Shown piece by piece: positions 1-7,252 of a stretch of DNA of 8,769 nucleotides. Position 1 is the first letter of the stretch. Every line of letters starts with the position of its first letter. Source of the DNA: an uncultured Clostridia bacterium (GTDB taxonomy: Bacteria > Bacillota > Clostridia > Christensenellales > UBA1242); assembly GCA_937911885.1 (NCBI GenBank), contig CALDPW010000110.1:1-8769 (forward strand), read 5' to 3'. Position numbers and translations under genes: made by a program. The notes under the pieces are model-generated. The model did no database searches. It saw only the letters and a list, made by a program, of their open reading frames with translations, and was not told the DNA's origin.

Positions 1-1
1 G

Positions 2-82
2 TTAGATAAAGAAGCCGAGGACGAGAGAGCCTGCAATAACCGAAGCGATCTGTCCGGAAACATTTACACCTATTGCATGCAT
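2..82 (-). CDS. C-terminal fragment of a small membrane protein, GlsB/YeaQ/YmgE-like (partial)
   Basis: On the minus strand, about 26 codons run into a TAA stop at positions 4-2. The peptide is strongly hydrophobic and glycine/alanine-rich (core NVSGQIASVIAGSLVLG, ending FFI). It resembles the last transmembrane helix of GlsB/YeaQ/YmgE (transglycosylase-associated) proteins, small three-helix membrane proteins of about 80-90 residues linked to envelope stress. Codons such as GTC, CTC, GGC and TTC are GC-richer than in the neighbouring genes and match the far end of the window. The frame runs on only to a stop at 106-104. The ATG at 82-80 is probably incidental, and the rest of the gene is missing because the sequence changes character here. 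The family call is inferred from a very short peptide; it could be the end of another small membrane protein. Confidence 0.35.
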   Translation of the reverse strand: MHAIGVNVSGQIASVIAGSLVLGFFI

Positions 83-834
83 CAAAAGGAAATGAGGCTC
101 CACTTATTTCTTCTTATTCGATTAAAAGATTAAAAAAACTATCTAAACGAGCAAGAGTTAGTTTTTATGGATATCGAAAAGCTTCTAATGGCAAATATTT
201 TTATTTATATAACACCGATAAAAAAGTTATGTGCGAAACTGTGTTGAGCTATATGTATACAAAAAATGGAACACCTGTTCCACAAATTGGACACTTTGAA
301 ATGGGACATTGTGATTTTGTGTTCGATTCAAAAACAAAAAATTTGCACATAAAATATATTTTGGTTGAACCAAAGTATCGTGGGCACCATGTTGGCGATG
401 GAATGTTGGATTATGTTAAAAACATGGCTAACAGAATGGGCGCAAAAACCATTACACTTGATAGACTTTGCACTTTTACAGATGGCGAACGAATTGCTGT
501 GCTAACCGATTCAAAAGTTTCGGTTGAGGAAGTTGAAGATTTAAAAAAATCCGGCAAACCTGTTGTTGATAAAAACGAAAAATTTTATCTTAAACACGGT
601 TTTGTTAAACAATTTGGTCGTGAACCACAAAGCCCATATTTGGTGCCAATGGTTTTACCAAAAATAAAACCAACCATTCCCGAAATTGATACAACAGGAA
701 AAGTTTATAGACTTTCTCGATTAAGAAGAACAGATAGATTAAAAGCAAAAACATACAGAACAAACGGTAACACAATTTTACATTCGCAAAACCTTGTTAA
801 AAACAAGCCACTAGATGCAAGAAAACTTATTTAA
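73..834 (+). CDS. GNAT-family N-acetyltransferase-like protein, probably 5'-truncated
   Basis: The 253-codon frame has a recognisable GNAT core. A beta strand (about residues 92-98) is followed by the acetyl-CoA pyrophosphate loop EPKYRGHHVGDGM (about 99-111; the usual third glycine of RGxGxG is His106), then a helix, the strand KTITLD, and the late motif FYLKHGF (171-177). These proteins transfer an acetyl group from acetyl-CoA to an amine; the substrate here is unknown. Two things are unusual: an insertion of about 40 residues between KTITLD and FYLKHGF, and basic arms at both ends (KRLKKLSKRAR near 18-28; RLSRLRRTDR near 213-222). The only start available is TTG at 73, with no Shine-Dalgarno site, and it lies where base composition changes. 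The next in-frame Met is residue 53, inside the domain. I infer that the real start was lost at the junction. No neighbour suggests a partner. Confidence 0.6.
   Translation: MHASKGNEAPLISSYSIKRLKKLSKRARVSFYGYRKASNGKYFYLYNTDKKVMCETVLSYMYTKNGTPVPQIGHFEMGHCDFVFDSKTKNLHIKYILVEPKYRGHHVGDGMLDYVKNMANRMGAKTITLDRLCTFTDGERIAVLTDSKVSVEEVEDLKKSGKPVVDKNEKFYLKHGFVKQFGREPQSPYLVPMVLPKIKPTIPEIDTTGKVYRLSRLRRTDRLKAKTYRTNGNTILHSQNLVKNKPLDARKLI
75..90. other. Composition junction, left end
   Basis: By hand count, 38 of bases 1-80 are G or C, against 23 of bases 81-160. The minus-strand membrane-protein fragment loses its body here and the plus-strand acetyltransferase loses its start. The exact crossover cannot be fixed; the range marks where both coding patterns break. 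Confidence 0.5.
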
Positions 835-861
835 CAAACACTTTTTTGTGTTTGTTTTTTT
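833..861 (+). terminator. Rho-independent terminator of the acetyltransferase gene
   Basis: A perfect 9-bp stem AACAAACAC / GTGTTTGTT encloses a six-T loop and runs into a T tract (855-861). The stem begins inside the TAA stop codon (832-834). It isolates the upstream gene from the flavoprotein operon. Confidence 0.85.
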
Positions 862-867
862 ATTTTG

Positions 868-907
868 TTGTTATTAGTTAGTCTAATTTTAATAATTAAT
901 GTAAAAT
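868..907 (+). promoter_or_regulatory. Candidate sigma-A promoter(s) of the flavoprotein operon
   Basis: Two overlapping candidates can be read. One is TTGTTA (868-873), 17 bases, then AATAAT (891-896). The other is TAAAAT (902-907) with only a weak -35 (TTAGTC, 878-883). Both lie between the terminator and the ribosome binding site AAGGA (922-926). In such AT-rich DNA these matches are suggestive only. Confidence 0.4.
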
Positions 908-934
908 AATAAAAAACAAACAAGGATTTTTTTA

Positions 935-2107
935 ATGAAACAATTTGAAACAATTATTGTGGGTGGTGGAGCATCTGGGCTAATGTGTGCTATTTTTGCT
1001 AGTGAAAAAGGCAAAAAGGTGTGTGTGCTAGAAGCAGATGTTAAAGTTGGTAAAAAAATATTGGTATCAGGAAATGGCAGATGCAATTTTAGCAATAAGT
1101 TTTTTACTCAAACCAGCTATAATCAAAACATTGATAAATTTTTAAATAGATTTAACACAAACAATGTTGTTGAGTTTTTTGATTCGATTGGTTTAACTTC
1201 AAGTGCCGATGAAGAGGGTAGATTGTATCCAACATCAAACCTATCAAGTTCTGTGTTGGATGTTATGCTTAACAAATTGATTAATAACAATGTTGAAATA
1301 CTAACTCAAACCAAAGTGGAATCAATTATAAAAAATAATAATGGCTACTTGTTACAAACCACCAATGGTCAATTTGTATGCAAAAATGTTGTAATTGCTT
1401 GTGGAAATGCTGTTACATCCAAAATGTTTAGTGAACTAAACTTGGATTTTGTGGAATTAACAAAAAGTTTGTGTGCACTAAAAGTTAGCAATAAGGTTAA
1501 TGAACTAAACGGAATTAGATTATCTAATGTTAAAGTTTCAATAAATGTTAATGATTTTTCTTATAGCGAAGTTGGCGAATTGTTGTTTAAGGACCAAGGT
1601 TTAAGTGGTATTTGCATAATGAATTTATCTGCATTATTAGCAAGACAAAAACAACATAAAGCACAAGTTGTTGTTAATATGTTGCCAGATTTAACACAAT
1701 TGCAATTAATAAAAACTCTTAAATCTCGAAAGCAAAATTTAAAAAATTTGGTGGCTTCAAAGTTTTTTGTTGGTTGGTTTCATAAAAATGTTGGATACGA
1801 ATTGCTAAAACGTGCAAATATTTCAAACGAAAAATCCGTTGCAGCGCTTACTGATGCTGATATTAACAATTTAGCACAAGTTATGCAAAATTTAACATTT
1901 AATGTTGTTGGTGTTTATGATAACAATCAAGTTTATTCGGGAGGAGTTAAATTAACCGAACTAGATAACAACTTGCAATCATTAAAACACAAAAATTTTT
2001 ATGTGTGTGGCGAAGCTTGCAATGTTGATGGCTTATGTGGTGGCTACAACTTGCAATGGGCTTGGACCAGTGGAAAAATAGTGGGAGAAACAATAGCAAA
2101 TGATTAA
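935..2107 (+). CDS. NAD(P)/FAD-dependent oxidoreductase, HI0933/BaiN/YtfP family
   Basis: This 390-residue flavoprotein has the dinucleotide-binding loop GGGASG (10-15), SGNGRCN (45-51), GRLYP (95-99), GELLFKDQGLSG (214-225), YSGGV (334-338) and the C-terminal FAD signature CGEACNVDGLCGGYNLQ (358-374). This order is diagnostic of the HI0933-like family, annotated variously as BaiN-like or aminoacetone-oxidase-like. The proteins are cytoplasmic and the physiological substrate is mostly unknown, so a bile-acid role should not be assumed. The ATG is preceded by AAGGA eight bases upstream and starts right at the conserved N-terminal strand, so the start is firm. Length is close to the usual 400-420. 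The second glycine-rich patch reads VIACGNA, a variant of the usual ATGG-type sequence. The gene overlaps the next flavoprotein gene by 8 bases, implying co-transcription and coupled translation. Confidence 0.9.
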   Translation: MKQFETIIVGGGASGLMCAIFASEKGKKVCVLEADVKVGKKILVSGNGRCNFSNKFFTQTSYNQNIDKFLNRFNTNNVVEFFDSIGLTSSADEEGRLYPTSNLSSSVLDVMLNKLINNNVEILTQTKVESIIKNNNGYLLQTTNGQFVCKNVVIACGNAVTSKMFSELNLDFVELTKSLCALKVSNKVNELNGIRLSNVKVSINVNDFSYSEVGELLFKDQGLSGICIMNLSALLARQKQHKAQVVVNMLPDLTQLQLIKTLKSRKQNLKNLVASKFFVGWFHKNVGYELLKRANISNEKSVAALTDADINNLAQVMQNLTFNVVGVYDNNQVYSGGVKLTELDNNLQSLKHKNFYVCGEACNVDGLCGGYNLQWAWTSGKIVGETIAND

Positions 2108-3671
2108 GGTTTCAAATTTAATATTGCAACCAAACTATTCGGTTGTGGATGTTAAAAAACAAATTGCAAAAACTTTAAAAATTAATATAAATCAAATTGT
2201 GGATTATGTTTTGTTAAAATCATCAATTGATGCACGACGAAAACCTAACGTTCACTACGTGTTAACTTGTGGTGTTAACTTGGTTGATGAAAGTGCTTTT
2301 TTAGATAAAAAATTCGATTATGATTTAACAGGTGTAAAATATAAACGACTTCCTATATCGCCAAGTGTTTCGCCAGTGGTTGTTGGATTTGGCCCAGCAG
2401 GAATGTTTTGTGCATTGGCTCTTAGCGAAATGGGACTAAATCCAATTGTGGCTGAACAAGGTGCCGATGTTGATTCCAGGCTTAACGATGTTAAACAATT
2501 TTGGGAAACAGGTAAATTAAACGAGTTTAGCAATGTTCAATTTGGCGAAGGTGGAGCAGGAACATTTAGTGATGGAAAACTAAACACAAATGTTAACAAT
2601 CCAATTTGTAACACAGTTATTAATCAATTTTATTTGTGTGGTGCACCCAAAGAAATATTGTATGAATCAAAGCCCCACATTGGTTCCGATAAGTTAATTG
2701 CCGTTGTTAAAAACATTCGCAACAAAATTATTGCAAATGGTGGAACTGTGTTGTTTAATTCACAAATGACCGACATTTTGACACAAAGTGGCAGTGTTGT
2801 TGGCATAAAAGTTAAAAACACAAAAACTGCTGAGGAACAAATAATTAAAGCTAACCAGTTGGTTTTAGCAGTTGGACACAGTGCAAAACAGGTTTATTAT
2901 ATGTTGCAAAACAAAGGTGTAAATCTGGAACAAAAACCCTTTGCAATGGGTGTTAGAATTGAACAAAGCCAAGCAGATATTAATGTTGCACAATATGGCA
3001 AAGCAAACAAATATTTGCCTAGTGCCGATTATAAGTTGGTTACACATTTGCCAAATGGCAGAAGTGTTTTCACATTTTGTATGTGCCCTGGTGGGCAGGT
3101 TGTTAATTCGGCAAGTGAGGAAGGAACAATTGTAACAAATGGTATGAGTGATTTTGCACGTAACAAGCCAAATGCTAATAGTGCTGTTTTGGTAAATGTT
3201 AAACCATCCGATTTTGAAAGCAACAATGCTTTGGCTGGGGTTGAGTTTCAACGAAAATATGAAAAGCTTGCTTTTGAACTTGGTGGTTATAACTATAATT
3301 GTCCAGCACAATCGGTTGGTGAGTTTTTAACAGGGAGACCAACCGAGTTAAAAGTTAAGCCTAGCTTAAAAATAAAATTAACAAACATAAAAGAATGTTT
3401 GCCAAATTTTGTTTATGATAGTTTAAAAATGGCACTACCAATATTAAATCAAAAGTTACACGGTTTTGCTAATCCCGGAAATTTACTGGTTGCAATTGAA
3501 AGCCGTAGTTCCAGCCCGGTAACAGTTGTTAGGGATGATAATTTTGAAAGTAATATTAAAGGAATGTTTCCTTGTGGCGAAGGTGCTGGTTATGCTGGTG
3601 GCATAATAACAAGTGCTGTTGATGGTATTAAAGTAGCCGAAAAGGTTTTAAATTCAATTTTAAACAGTTAA
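2100..3671 (+). CDS. FAD-dependent dehydrogenase, COG2509-like
   Basis: The 523-residue protein has an N-terminal domain of about 90 residues, then the FAD-binding loop VVVGFGPAG (93-101). Family-typical signatures follow: FGEGGAGTFSDGKLNT (148-163), KPHIGSDKL (191-199), TFCMCPGGQVV (325-335), ESRSSSPVTV (467-476) and CGEGAGYAGGI (492-502). It belongs to the large uncharacterised FAD-dependent dehydrogenase group, presumed cytoplasmic, with unknown substrate. The ATG at 2100 lies inside the last codons of the upstream gene (stop 2105-2107). A GGGAG sits at 2083-2087, twelve bases before the start and rather far, so translation is probably helped by coupling. All key motifs are present and the length is normal. 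The upstream gene is another FAD enzyme, so the two may act on related redox chemistry, but that is inference. Confidence 0.88.
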   Translation: MIKVSNLILQPNYSVVDVKKQIAKTLKININQIVDYVLLKSSIDARRKPNVHYVLTCGVNLVDESAFLDKKFDYDLTGVKYKRLPISPSVSPVVVGFGPAGMFCALALSEMGLNPIVAEQGADVDSRLNDVKQFWETGKLNEFSNVQFGEGGAGTFSDGKLNTNVNNPICNTVINQFYLCGAPKEILYESKPHIGSDKLIAVVKNIRNKIIANGGTVLFNSQMTDILTQSGSVVGIKVKNTKTAEEQIIKANQLVLAVGHSAKQVYYMLQNKGVNLEQKPFAMGVRIEQSQADINVAQYGKANKYLPSADYKLVTHLPNGRSVFTFCMCPGGQVVNSASEEGTIVTNGMSDFARNKPNANSAVLVNVKPSDFESNNALAGVEFQRKYEKLAFELGGYNYNCPAQSVGEFLTGRPTELKVKPSLKIKLTNIKECLPNFVYDSLKMALPILNQKLHGFANPGNLLVAIESRSSSPVTVVRDDNFESNIKGMFPCGEGAGYAGGIITSAVDGIKVAEKVLNSILNS

Positions 3672-3700
3672 AAAAAGATAGCAAATTTTGCTATCTTTTT
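3672..3700. terminator. Bidirectional terminator between convergent genes
   Basis: A perfect inverted repeat has arms of 14 bases (3672-3685 and 3687-3700), core GATAGCAAA / TTTGCTATC. It is flanked by an A-run on the left and a T-run on the right, so it works as a terminator read from either strand. The arms nearly touch, so the innermost pairs would open to form the loop. It starts directly after the plus-strand stop (3669-3671) and overlaps the minus-strand stop (3701-3699). Confidence 0.88.
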
Positions 3701-4871
3701 ATTTGTTTGAGTATTTGTTAATTGCATCATAATATTGTTGTTCGGCAGTTTTAACAATATCGTCCCATGTTAGGTAAAGAGTTTTTTCTGCATTGATGCA
3801 TACTTGATTATAATTTTCTTCGTCTTCAAAAATTTCAATAATTTTGTTTGCAAATTGTTCAGTATCTTCGTTAACAACATATCCATTATAACCATCGGTT
3901 GCTGCACTTGCTGCAAAAGTTCCATCCAAAAACACGGTTGGAGTTTTAAATGCAGCAGCTTCGCATTTAACAATGCCATCACTATCATATTTTGAAGGAA
4001 ACAAAAACAAATCGCTTGCTGCAAAATAATATTGCAATAATGATCTATCTGCAACTTTGCCAACAAATTTAACACAATCTTCTAAGTCTAGTTCTTTGTT
4101 TAGTTTTGTTAAGTAGTTGTAATCTTGTCCGTTGCCAACAAAAATCATTTTAAATTTAAAATCCTTTTCTTTTAAAACCTTTAAGGATCTTAAAATAAAT
4201 TCAATGTTTTTAAGAACATGAATACGTCCAACATATAAAAACATTTTTTCGTCTGGTGCACAATATTGTGCTCTAAATTCGTTAAGCTTTTGTTCGTCAA
4301 TGTTTTCACGTTTTAGTTCGCAACCATTTGGTGTTAAAACAACTGGGCCCTTATATCCATAACTGCGGCTTAGTTCTTCCATTTTAGGATTCATTGTCCA
4401 AAGTTCATCACATTTGTTAAAGGCGTTTGCAACATATTTTATTAACATGTTTGTAAGAATTTCGCTGTGGGTTGCTTTTTTAAAGTCGTATTGAAATTGG
4501 CTATGAAAAGTAACAATTATTGGAGTTTTTTGTTTGTTTGCAACCTTAATTGCTTGGTGAGCAATTGTAAATGGGCTGTGAATGTGAACAATATCAAAAT
4601 TGCCATCTTTTAATGCCTTTTTAAATTTTTTATCAAACGCTGGCATGCTCATGTTGTAATCGCCAAAATTTATAGGAAAAATTTTACATCTAACAACTTT
4701 ATATGGGTAATTATCTTTAAAAGTTTTATCTTTGGTTGCTGGTGCAAAAACTGTTACATCGTGTTTTTGACTAAGAATTGTTGCGTAGTTGTGAACAACG
4801 CTAATAACTCCATCAACCATAGGAAAAAATGCATCACAAACTATTGCTATCTTTAATTTTTTATCTTCCAT
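3699..4871 (-). CDS. Glycosyltransferase family 4 (GT-B fold)
   Basis: The 390-residue protein has the two-lobe GT-B layout. The N-terminal acceptor lobe starts KIAIVCDAFFPMVDGV (7-22) and contains FDIVHIHSPF (92-101) and TFHSQFQ (121-127). The C-terminal nucleotide-sugar lobe has FLYVGRIHVLKNIEFIL (211-227) and the EX7E region as DSDGIVKCE (296-304). The N-terminal pattern resembles enzymes that glucosylate diacylglycerol or other membrane acceptors, so a membrane-lipid or surface-glycan role at the inner membrane face is plausible; the acceptor cannot be read. The first Glu of EX7E is Asp296. The start is supported by GAGG eight bases upstream of the ATG and by the N-terminal strand beginning at once. 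The gene stands alone on its strand, with its own extended -10 promoter and a terminator shared with the convergent flavoprotein operon. Confidence 0.88.
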   Translation of the reverse strand: MEDKKLKIAIVCDAFFPMVDGVISVVHNYATILSQKHDVTVFAPATKDKTFKDNYPYKVVRCKIFPINFGDYNMSMPAFDKKFKKALKDGNFDIVHIHSPFTIAHQAIKVANKQKTPIIVTFHSQFQYDFKKATHSEILTNMLIKYVANAFNKCDELWTMNPKMEELSRSYGYKGPVVLTPNGCELKRENIDEQKLNEFRAQYCAPDEKMFLYVGRIHVLKNIEFILRSLKVLKEKDFKFKMIFVGNGQDYNYLTKLNKELDLEDCVKFVGKVADRSLLQYYFAASDLFLFPSKYDSDGIVKCEAAAFKTPTVFLDGTFAASAATDGYNGYVVNEDTEQFANKIIEIFEDEENYNQVCINAEKTLYLTWDDIVKTAEQQYYDAINKYSNK

Positions 4872-4903
4872 GTAAAACGCCTCAAAATTTTTATTGTGAT
4901 TTA

Positions 4904-4912
4904 ATTATAACA
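4904..4912 (-). promoter_or_regulatory. Extended -10 promoter of the glycosyltransferase gene
   Basis: The minus strand reads TGTTATAAT, a perfect extended -10 element (TGn plus TATAAT). The expected start near 4897 gives a leader of about 25 bases containing GAGG (4883-4880). The -35 region is poor (TTTTAA-like), as is common for extended -10 promoters. Confidence 0.6.
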
Positions 4913-4947
4913 AACAATTTTAATTATTAAAAATAATATCAAAACAT

Positions 4948-4964
4948 TGTAAAAATTTTTAACA
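4948..4964. repeat. Near-perfect 17-base palindrome in the divergent promoter region
   Basis: TGTAAAAATTTTTAACA pairs with itself except at one position. It lies between the leftward -10 element and the rightward recD2 promoter. It could bind a regulator or simply be a bendable A-tract. AT-rich palindromes of this size can arise by chance. Confidence 0.25.
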
Positions 4965-5000
4965 TTATGCGAACAAATGTTTTATTGGTTGGTTATTTAT

Positions 5001-5029
5001 TTGTTAAATTTTTAATTTTGATGTATTAT
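5001..5029 (+). promoter_or_regulatory. Sigma-A-type promoter of recD2
   Basis: TTGTTA (5001-5006), a spacer of exactly 17 bases, and TATTAT (5024-5029) match the consensus at 4/6 and 5/6. Transcription would be expected to begin close to 5036, the first base of the recD2 ATG. An inverted repeat AACAAAT (4972-4978) / ATTTGTT (4999-5005) overlaps the -35 and might be an operator. Confidence 0.55.
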
Positions 5030-5035
5030 TAAAAC

Positions 5036-7252
5036 ATGACAATAAAAGGAATTATTCAGGAAATAATATTTCGCAATAACGAAAATGGCTATACCGTTGC
5101 TTCAATTGAAGCAAACAACGAAATAGTAACCTGCGTTGGAAAATTTCCACAAGTTAGCGAGGGCGAATGCGTTGAATTGGAAGGTAGCTTTATTAAACAC
5201 AACCGTTATGGCGAACAGTTTAATGTGGCGAAAGCAAAAATTGCAAAACCAACAACCAAAGAAGGCATTGTTAAATATTTAAGCAGTGGTTTAATTAGGG
5301 GTGTTGGTCCTGTTACTGCGCTTTCAATTGTTAATTACTTTGGCGAAGCCACATTAGATGTTGTTGAATTTAATCCTTCAAGGCTGAGCGAAGTTAGGGG
5401 GATTTCAACAAAAAAGGCGGATGAAATTGGAGAAGCTTTTAGCGAAATTAAAAAAATGCAAAATGCAGTAATGTTAATGCAGGAATATAACATTTCAACT
5501 GGCTTGGCTGTAAAAATTTATAATACTTATTTTGATAAAACCGAATATATATTAAAAGAAAACCCATATAAGTTATGCGAAGATGTTGATGGCATAGGCT
5601 TTTTTACTGCCGATAAAATTGCACAACAAATGGGTATTAGTGAATTTAGTGAGTTTAGATTTAGGGCTGGAATTTTACACGTTTTAAAAGAGAGTGCCGA
5701 AAAAACAGGAAACACTTTTATAACTCATGCCACACTCGAAAGCGAACTTAGCAATTTATTAAGAATTAATGCAACCGAGGTTGACTTAAACAAAGTTATT
5801 AACAACTTAATTTTGGATTCAATAATAAAAGTTTTTGAGCATGATGGCGACGAAGTTATTATGCTTTCAAAATTGTTTAACACCGAAAAAATAGTGGGAT
5901 ACACATTAAATTTATTAAACTCAATTGTTGGTCAAAAAAATTTAGATGTTGAAGATTTTATTTCATATTACGAACAAGTAAACAAAATTAAAATGCATGA
6001 TAATCAAAAAAATGCAGTTAAACTAGCAGTTAACAGTGGTGTTAGTGTTATTACTGGTGGGCCCGGAACAGGAAAAACAACAATTATAAAATGTATTTTG
6101 CAAATATTTAAAGGTATGGGCAAAGTTGTTAAATTGCTAGCTCCAACTGGTAGGGCAGCAAAGCGTTTATCGGAAAGCACCAATGAGGATGCAAGCACAA
6201 TTCACAGAGCTTTGGTTGTTGATTTTTTGAGTGGCGATAATATGTTTGTTTATAACAGCAATAACAAATTACCATTTGATGTTGTTATTGTGGATGAAGT
6301 TAGTATGGTTGATGTTCAACTAATGAGTTTTTTGGTTAGAGCATTAAAAAAAGGAACACAACTTGTTTTGGTTGGCGATAAAGATCAATTGCCTTCGGTT
6401 GGAGCAGGAAATGTTCTTGGTGATATTATTGCAAGTGGAGTTATTAATGTTTGTGAATTAACTCACATTTATCGTCAAAGCGAAAATAGCTTTATAATAA
6501 CCAACGCTCATGCAATAAACAACAGCAAAATGCCTGTGCTAGATAATAAAAGCTCCGACTTTTTCTACGAAGCAAAAAAAGAACCAGCCGAAATGTTGAG
6601 CAGTGTTATTAATTTAACTTGCAATCGTATTCCGAAATACTTAAATATTGACACATCCAAAATACAAGTTTTAGCACCAATGAAATCGGGCGTGTGTGGT
6701 GTTGATAATTTAAACAAAAGCTTGCAGGAAAAACTAAATCCACCAAGTTTAAAAAAGCCAGAGGTTGAAACCGATAAGGTTATTTACAGATTGGGCGATA
6801 GAGTTATGCAAATAACAAACAACTACGAACGCACCTGGATTAAGGATGATAGAGAGGAAGGTGCCGGTGTGTTTAATGGTGATATTGGTGTTATTGATTA
6901 TATTGAGCCTAACAGCCTTGAAATTACTGTTTTGTTTGAGGATGGTAGATATGCCAAATATCTTAAAAAAGATTTGGCAGAGTTGGTGTTATCATATGCA
7001 ATAACAATTCACAAAAGTCAAGGTAGCGAGTTTGATGTTGTTATAATTCCAGTAATATCAGGTCCTCCAATGTTACTTACAAAAAATTTACTTTATACAG
7101 CAGTAACCAGGGCAAAACGAATGGTTGTTTTGGTTGGTGCAAAACAAAGTTTAGCAATGATGGTGCACAACCGATCCACCCTAAAAAGAGCAACCATGCT
7201 AAAAGAATTTTTGATTGAAGGCAGCACTATTAATGCCTTTGGAGAAGAATAA
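5036..7252 (+). CDS. recD2: RecD2-type ATP-dependent DNA helicase (SF1B)
   Basis: This 738-residue protein matches RecD2 throughout, the 5'-3' helicase of DNA repair found without RecBC. The N-terminal OB-like region (KGIIQEIIFRNNENGYTV, 4-21) and helix-hairpin-helix region (about 76-200) precede the motor. Helicase motifs appear in order: Q324, Walker A GGPGTGKTT (341-349), LAPTGRAAKRL (368-378), Walker B VDEVSM (419-424), GDKDQLPSVGAG (447-458), IYRQ (478-481), NGDIG (614-618), YAITIHKSQGSEFD (654-667) and YTAVTRAKR (687-695). All catalytic residues are present and the length is normal (family about 720-870). An in-frame TAA at 5030-5032 and the conserved N-terminus fix the ATG, yet there is no Shine-Dalgarno sequence and the promoter sits so close that the mRNA may be leaderless. 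The stop overlaps the ComF-family start (TAATG), so both genes form one operon. Confidence 0.95.
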   Translation: MTIKGIIQEIIFRNNENGYTVASIEANNEIVTCVGKFPQVSEGECVELEGSFIKHNRYGEQFNVAKAKIAKPTTKEGIVKYLSSGLIRGVGPVTALSIVNYFGEATLDVVEFNPSRLSEVRGISTKKADEIGEAFSEIKKMQNAVMLMQEYNISTGLAVKIYNTYFDKTEYILKENPYKLCEDVDGIGFFTADKIAQQMGISEFSEFRFRAGILHVLKESAEKTGNTFITHATLESELSNLLRINATEVDLNKVINNLILDSIIKVFEHDGDEVIMLSKLFNTEKIVGYTLNLLNSIVGQKNLDVEDFISYYEQVNKIKMHDNQKNAVKLAVNSGVSVITGGPGTGKTTIIKCILQIFKGMGKVVKLLAPTGRAAKRLSESTNEDASTIHRALVVDFLSGDNMFVYNSNNKLPFDVVIVDEVSMVDVQLMSFLVRALKKGTQLVLVGDKDQLPSVGAGNVLGDIIASGVINVCELTHIYRQSENSFIITNAHAINNSKMPVLDNKSSDFFYEAKKEPAEMLSSVINLTCNRIPKYLNIDTSKIQVLAPMKSGVCGVDNLNKSLQEKLNPPSLKKPEVETDKVIYRLGDRVMQITNNYERTWIKDDREEGAGVFNGDIGVIDYIEPNSLEITVLFEDGRYAKYLKKDLAELVLSYAITIHKSQGSEFDVVIIPVISGPPMLLTKNLLYTAVTRAKRMVVLVGAKQSLAMMVHNRSTLKRATMLKEFLIEGSTINAFGEE

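Noticed and set aside
2865..3311. 148-codon open frame on the minus strand
   Set aside because: It lies wholly inside the well-supported COG2509-like gene. Its translation is Ile/Cys/Asn-rich with no recognisable motif, as expected of antisense to AT-rich coding DNA.
4921..4940. Small hairpin ATTATT-aaa-AATAAT in the divergent region
   Set aside because: It is made only of A and T, is short and weak, and has no T tract or other context; it is expected by chance here.
5036..7252. Upstream helicase gene as ComFA (competence helicase) because it precedes comFC
   Set aside because: The motifs GGPGTGKTT, VDEVSM, GDKDQLPSVGAG and YAITIHKSQG, together with the N-terminal region, are those of RecD2. 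ComFA is a DEAD-box-like SF2 protein.
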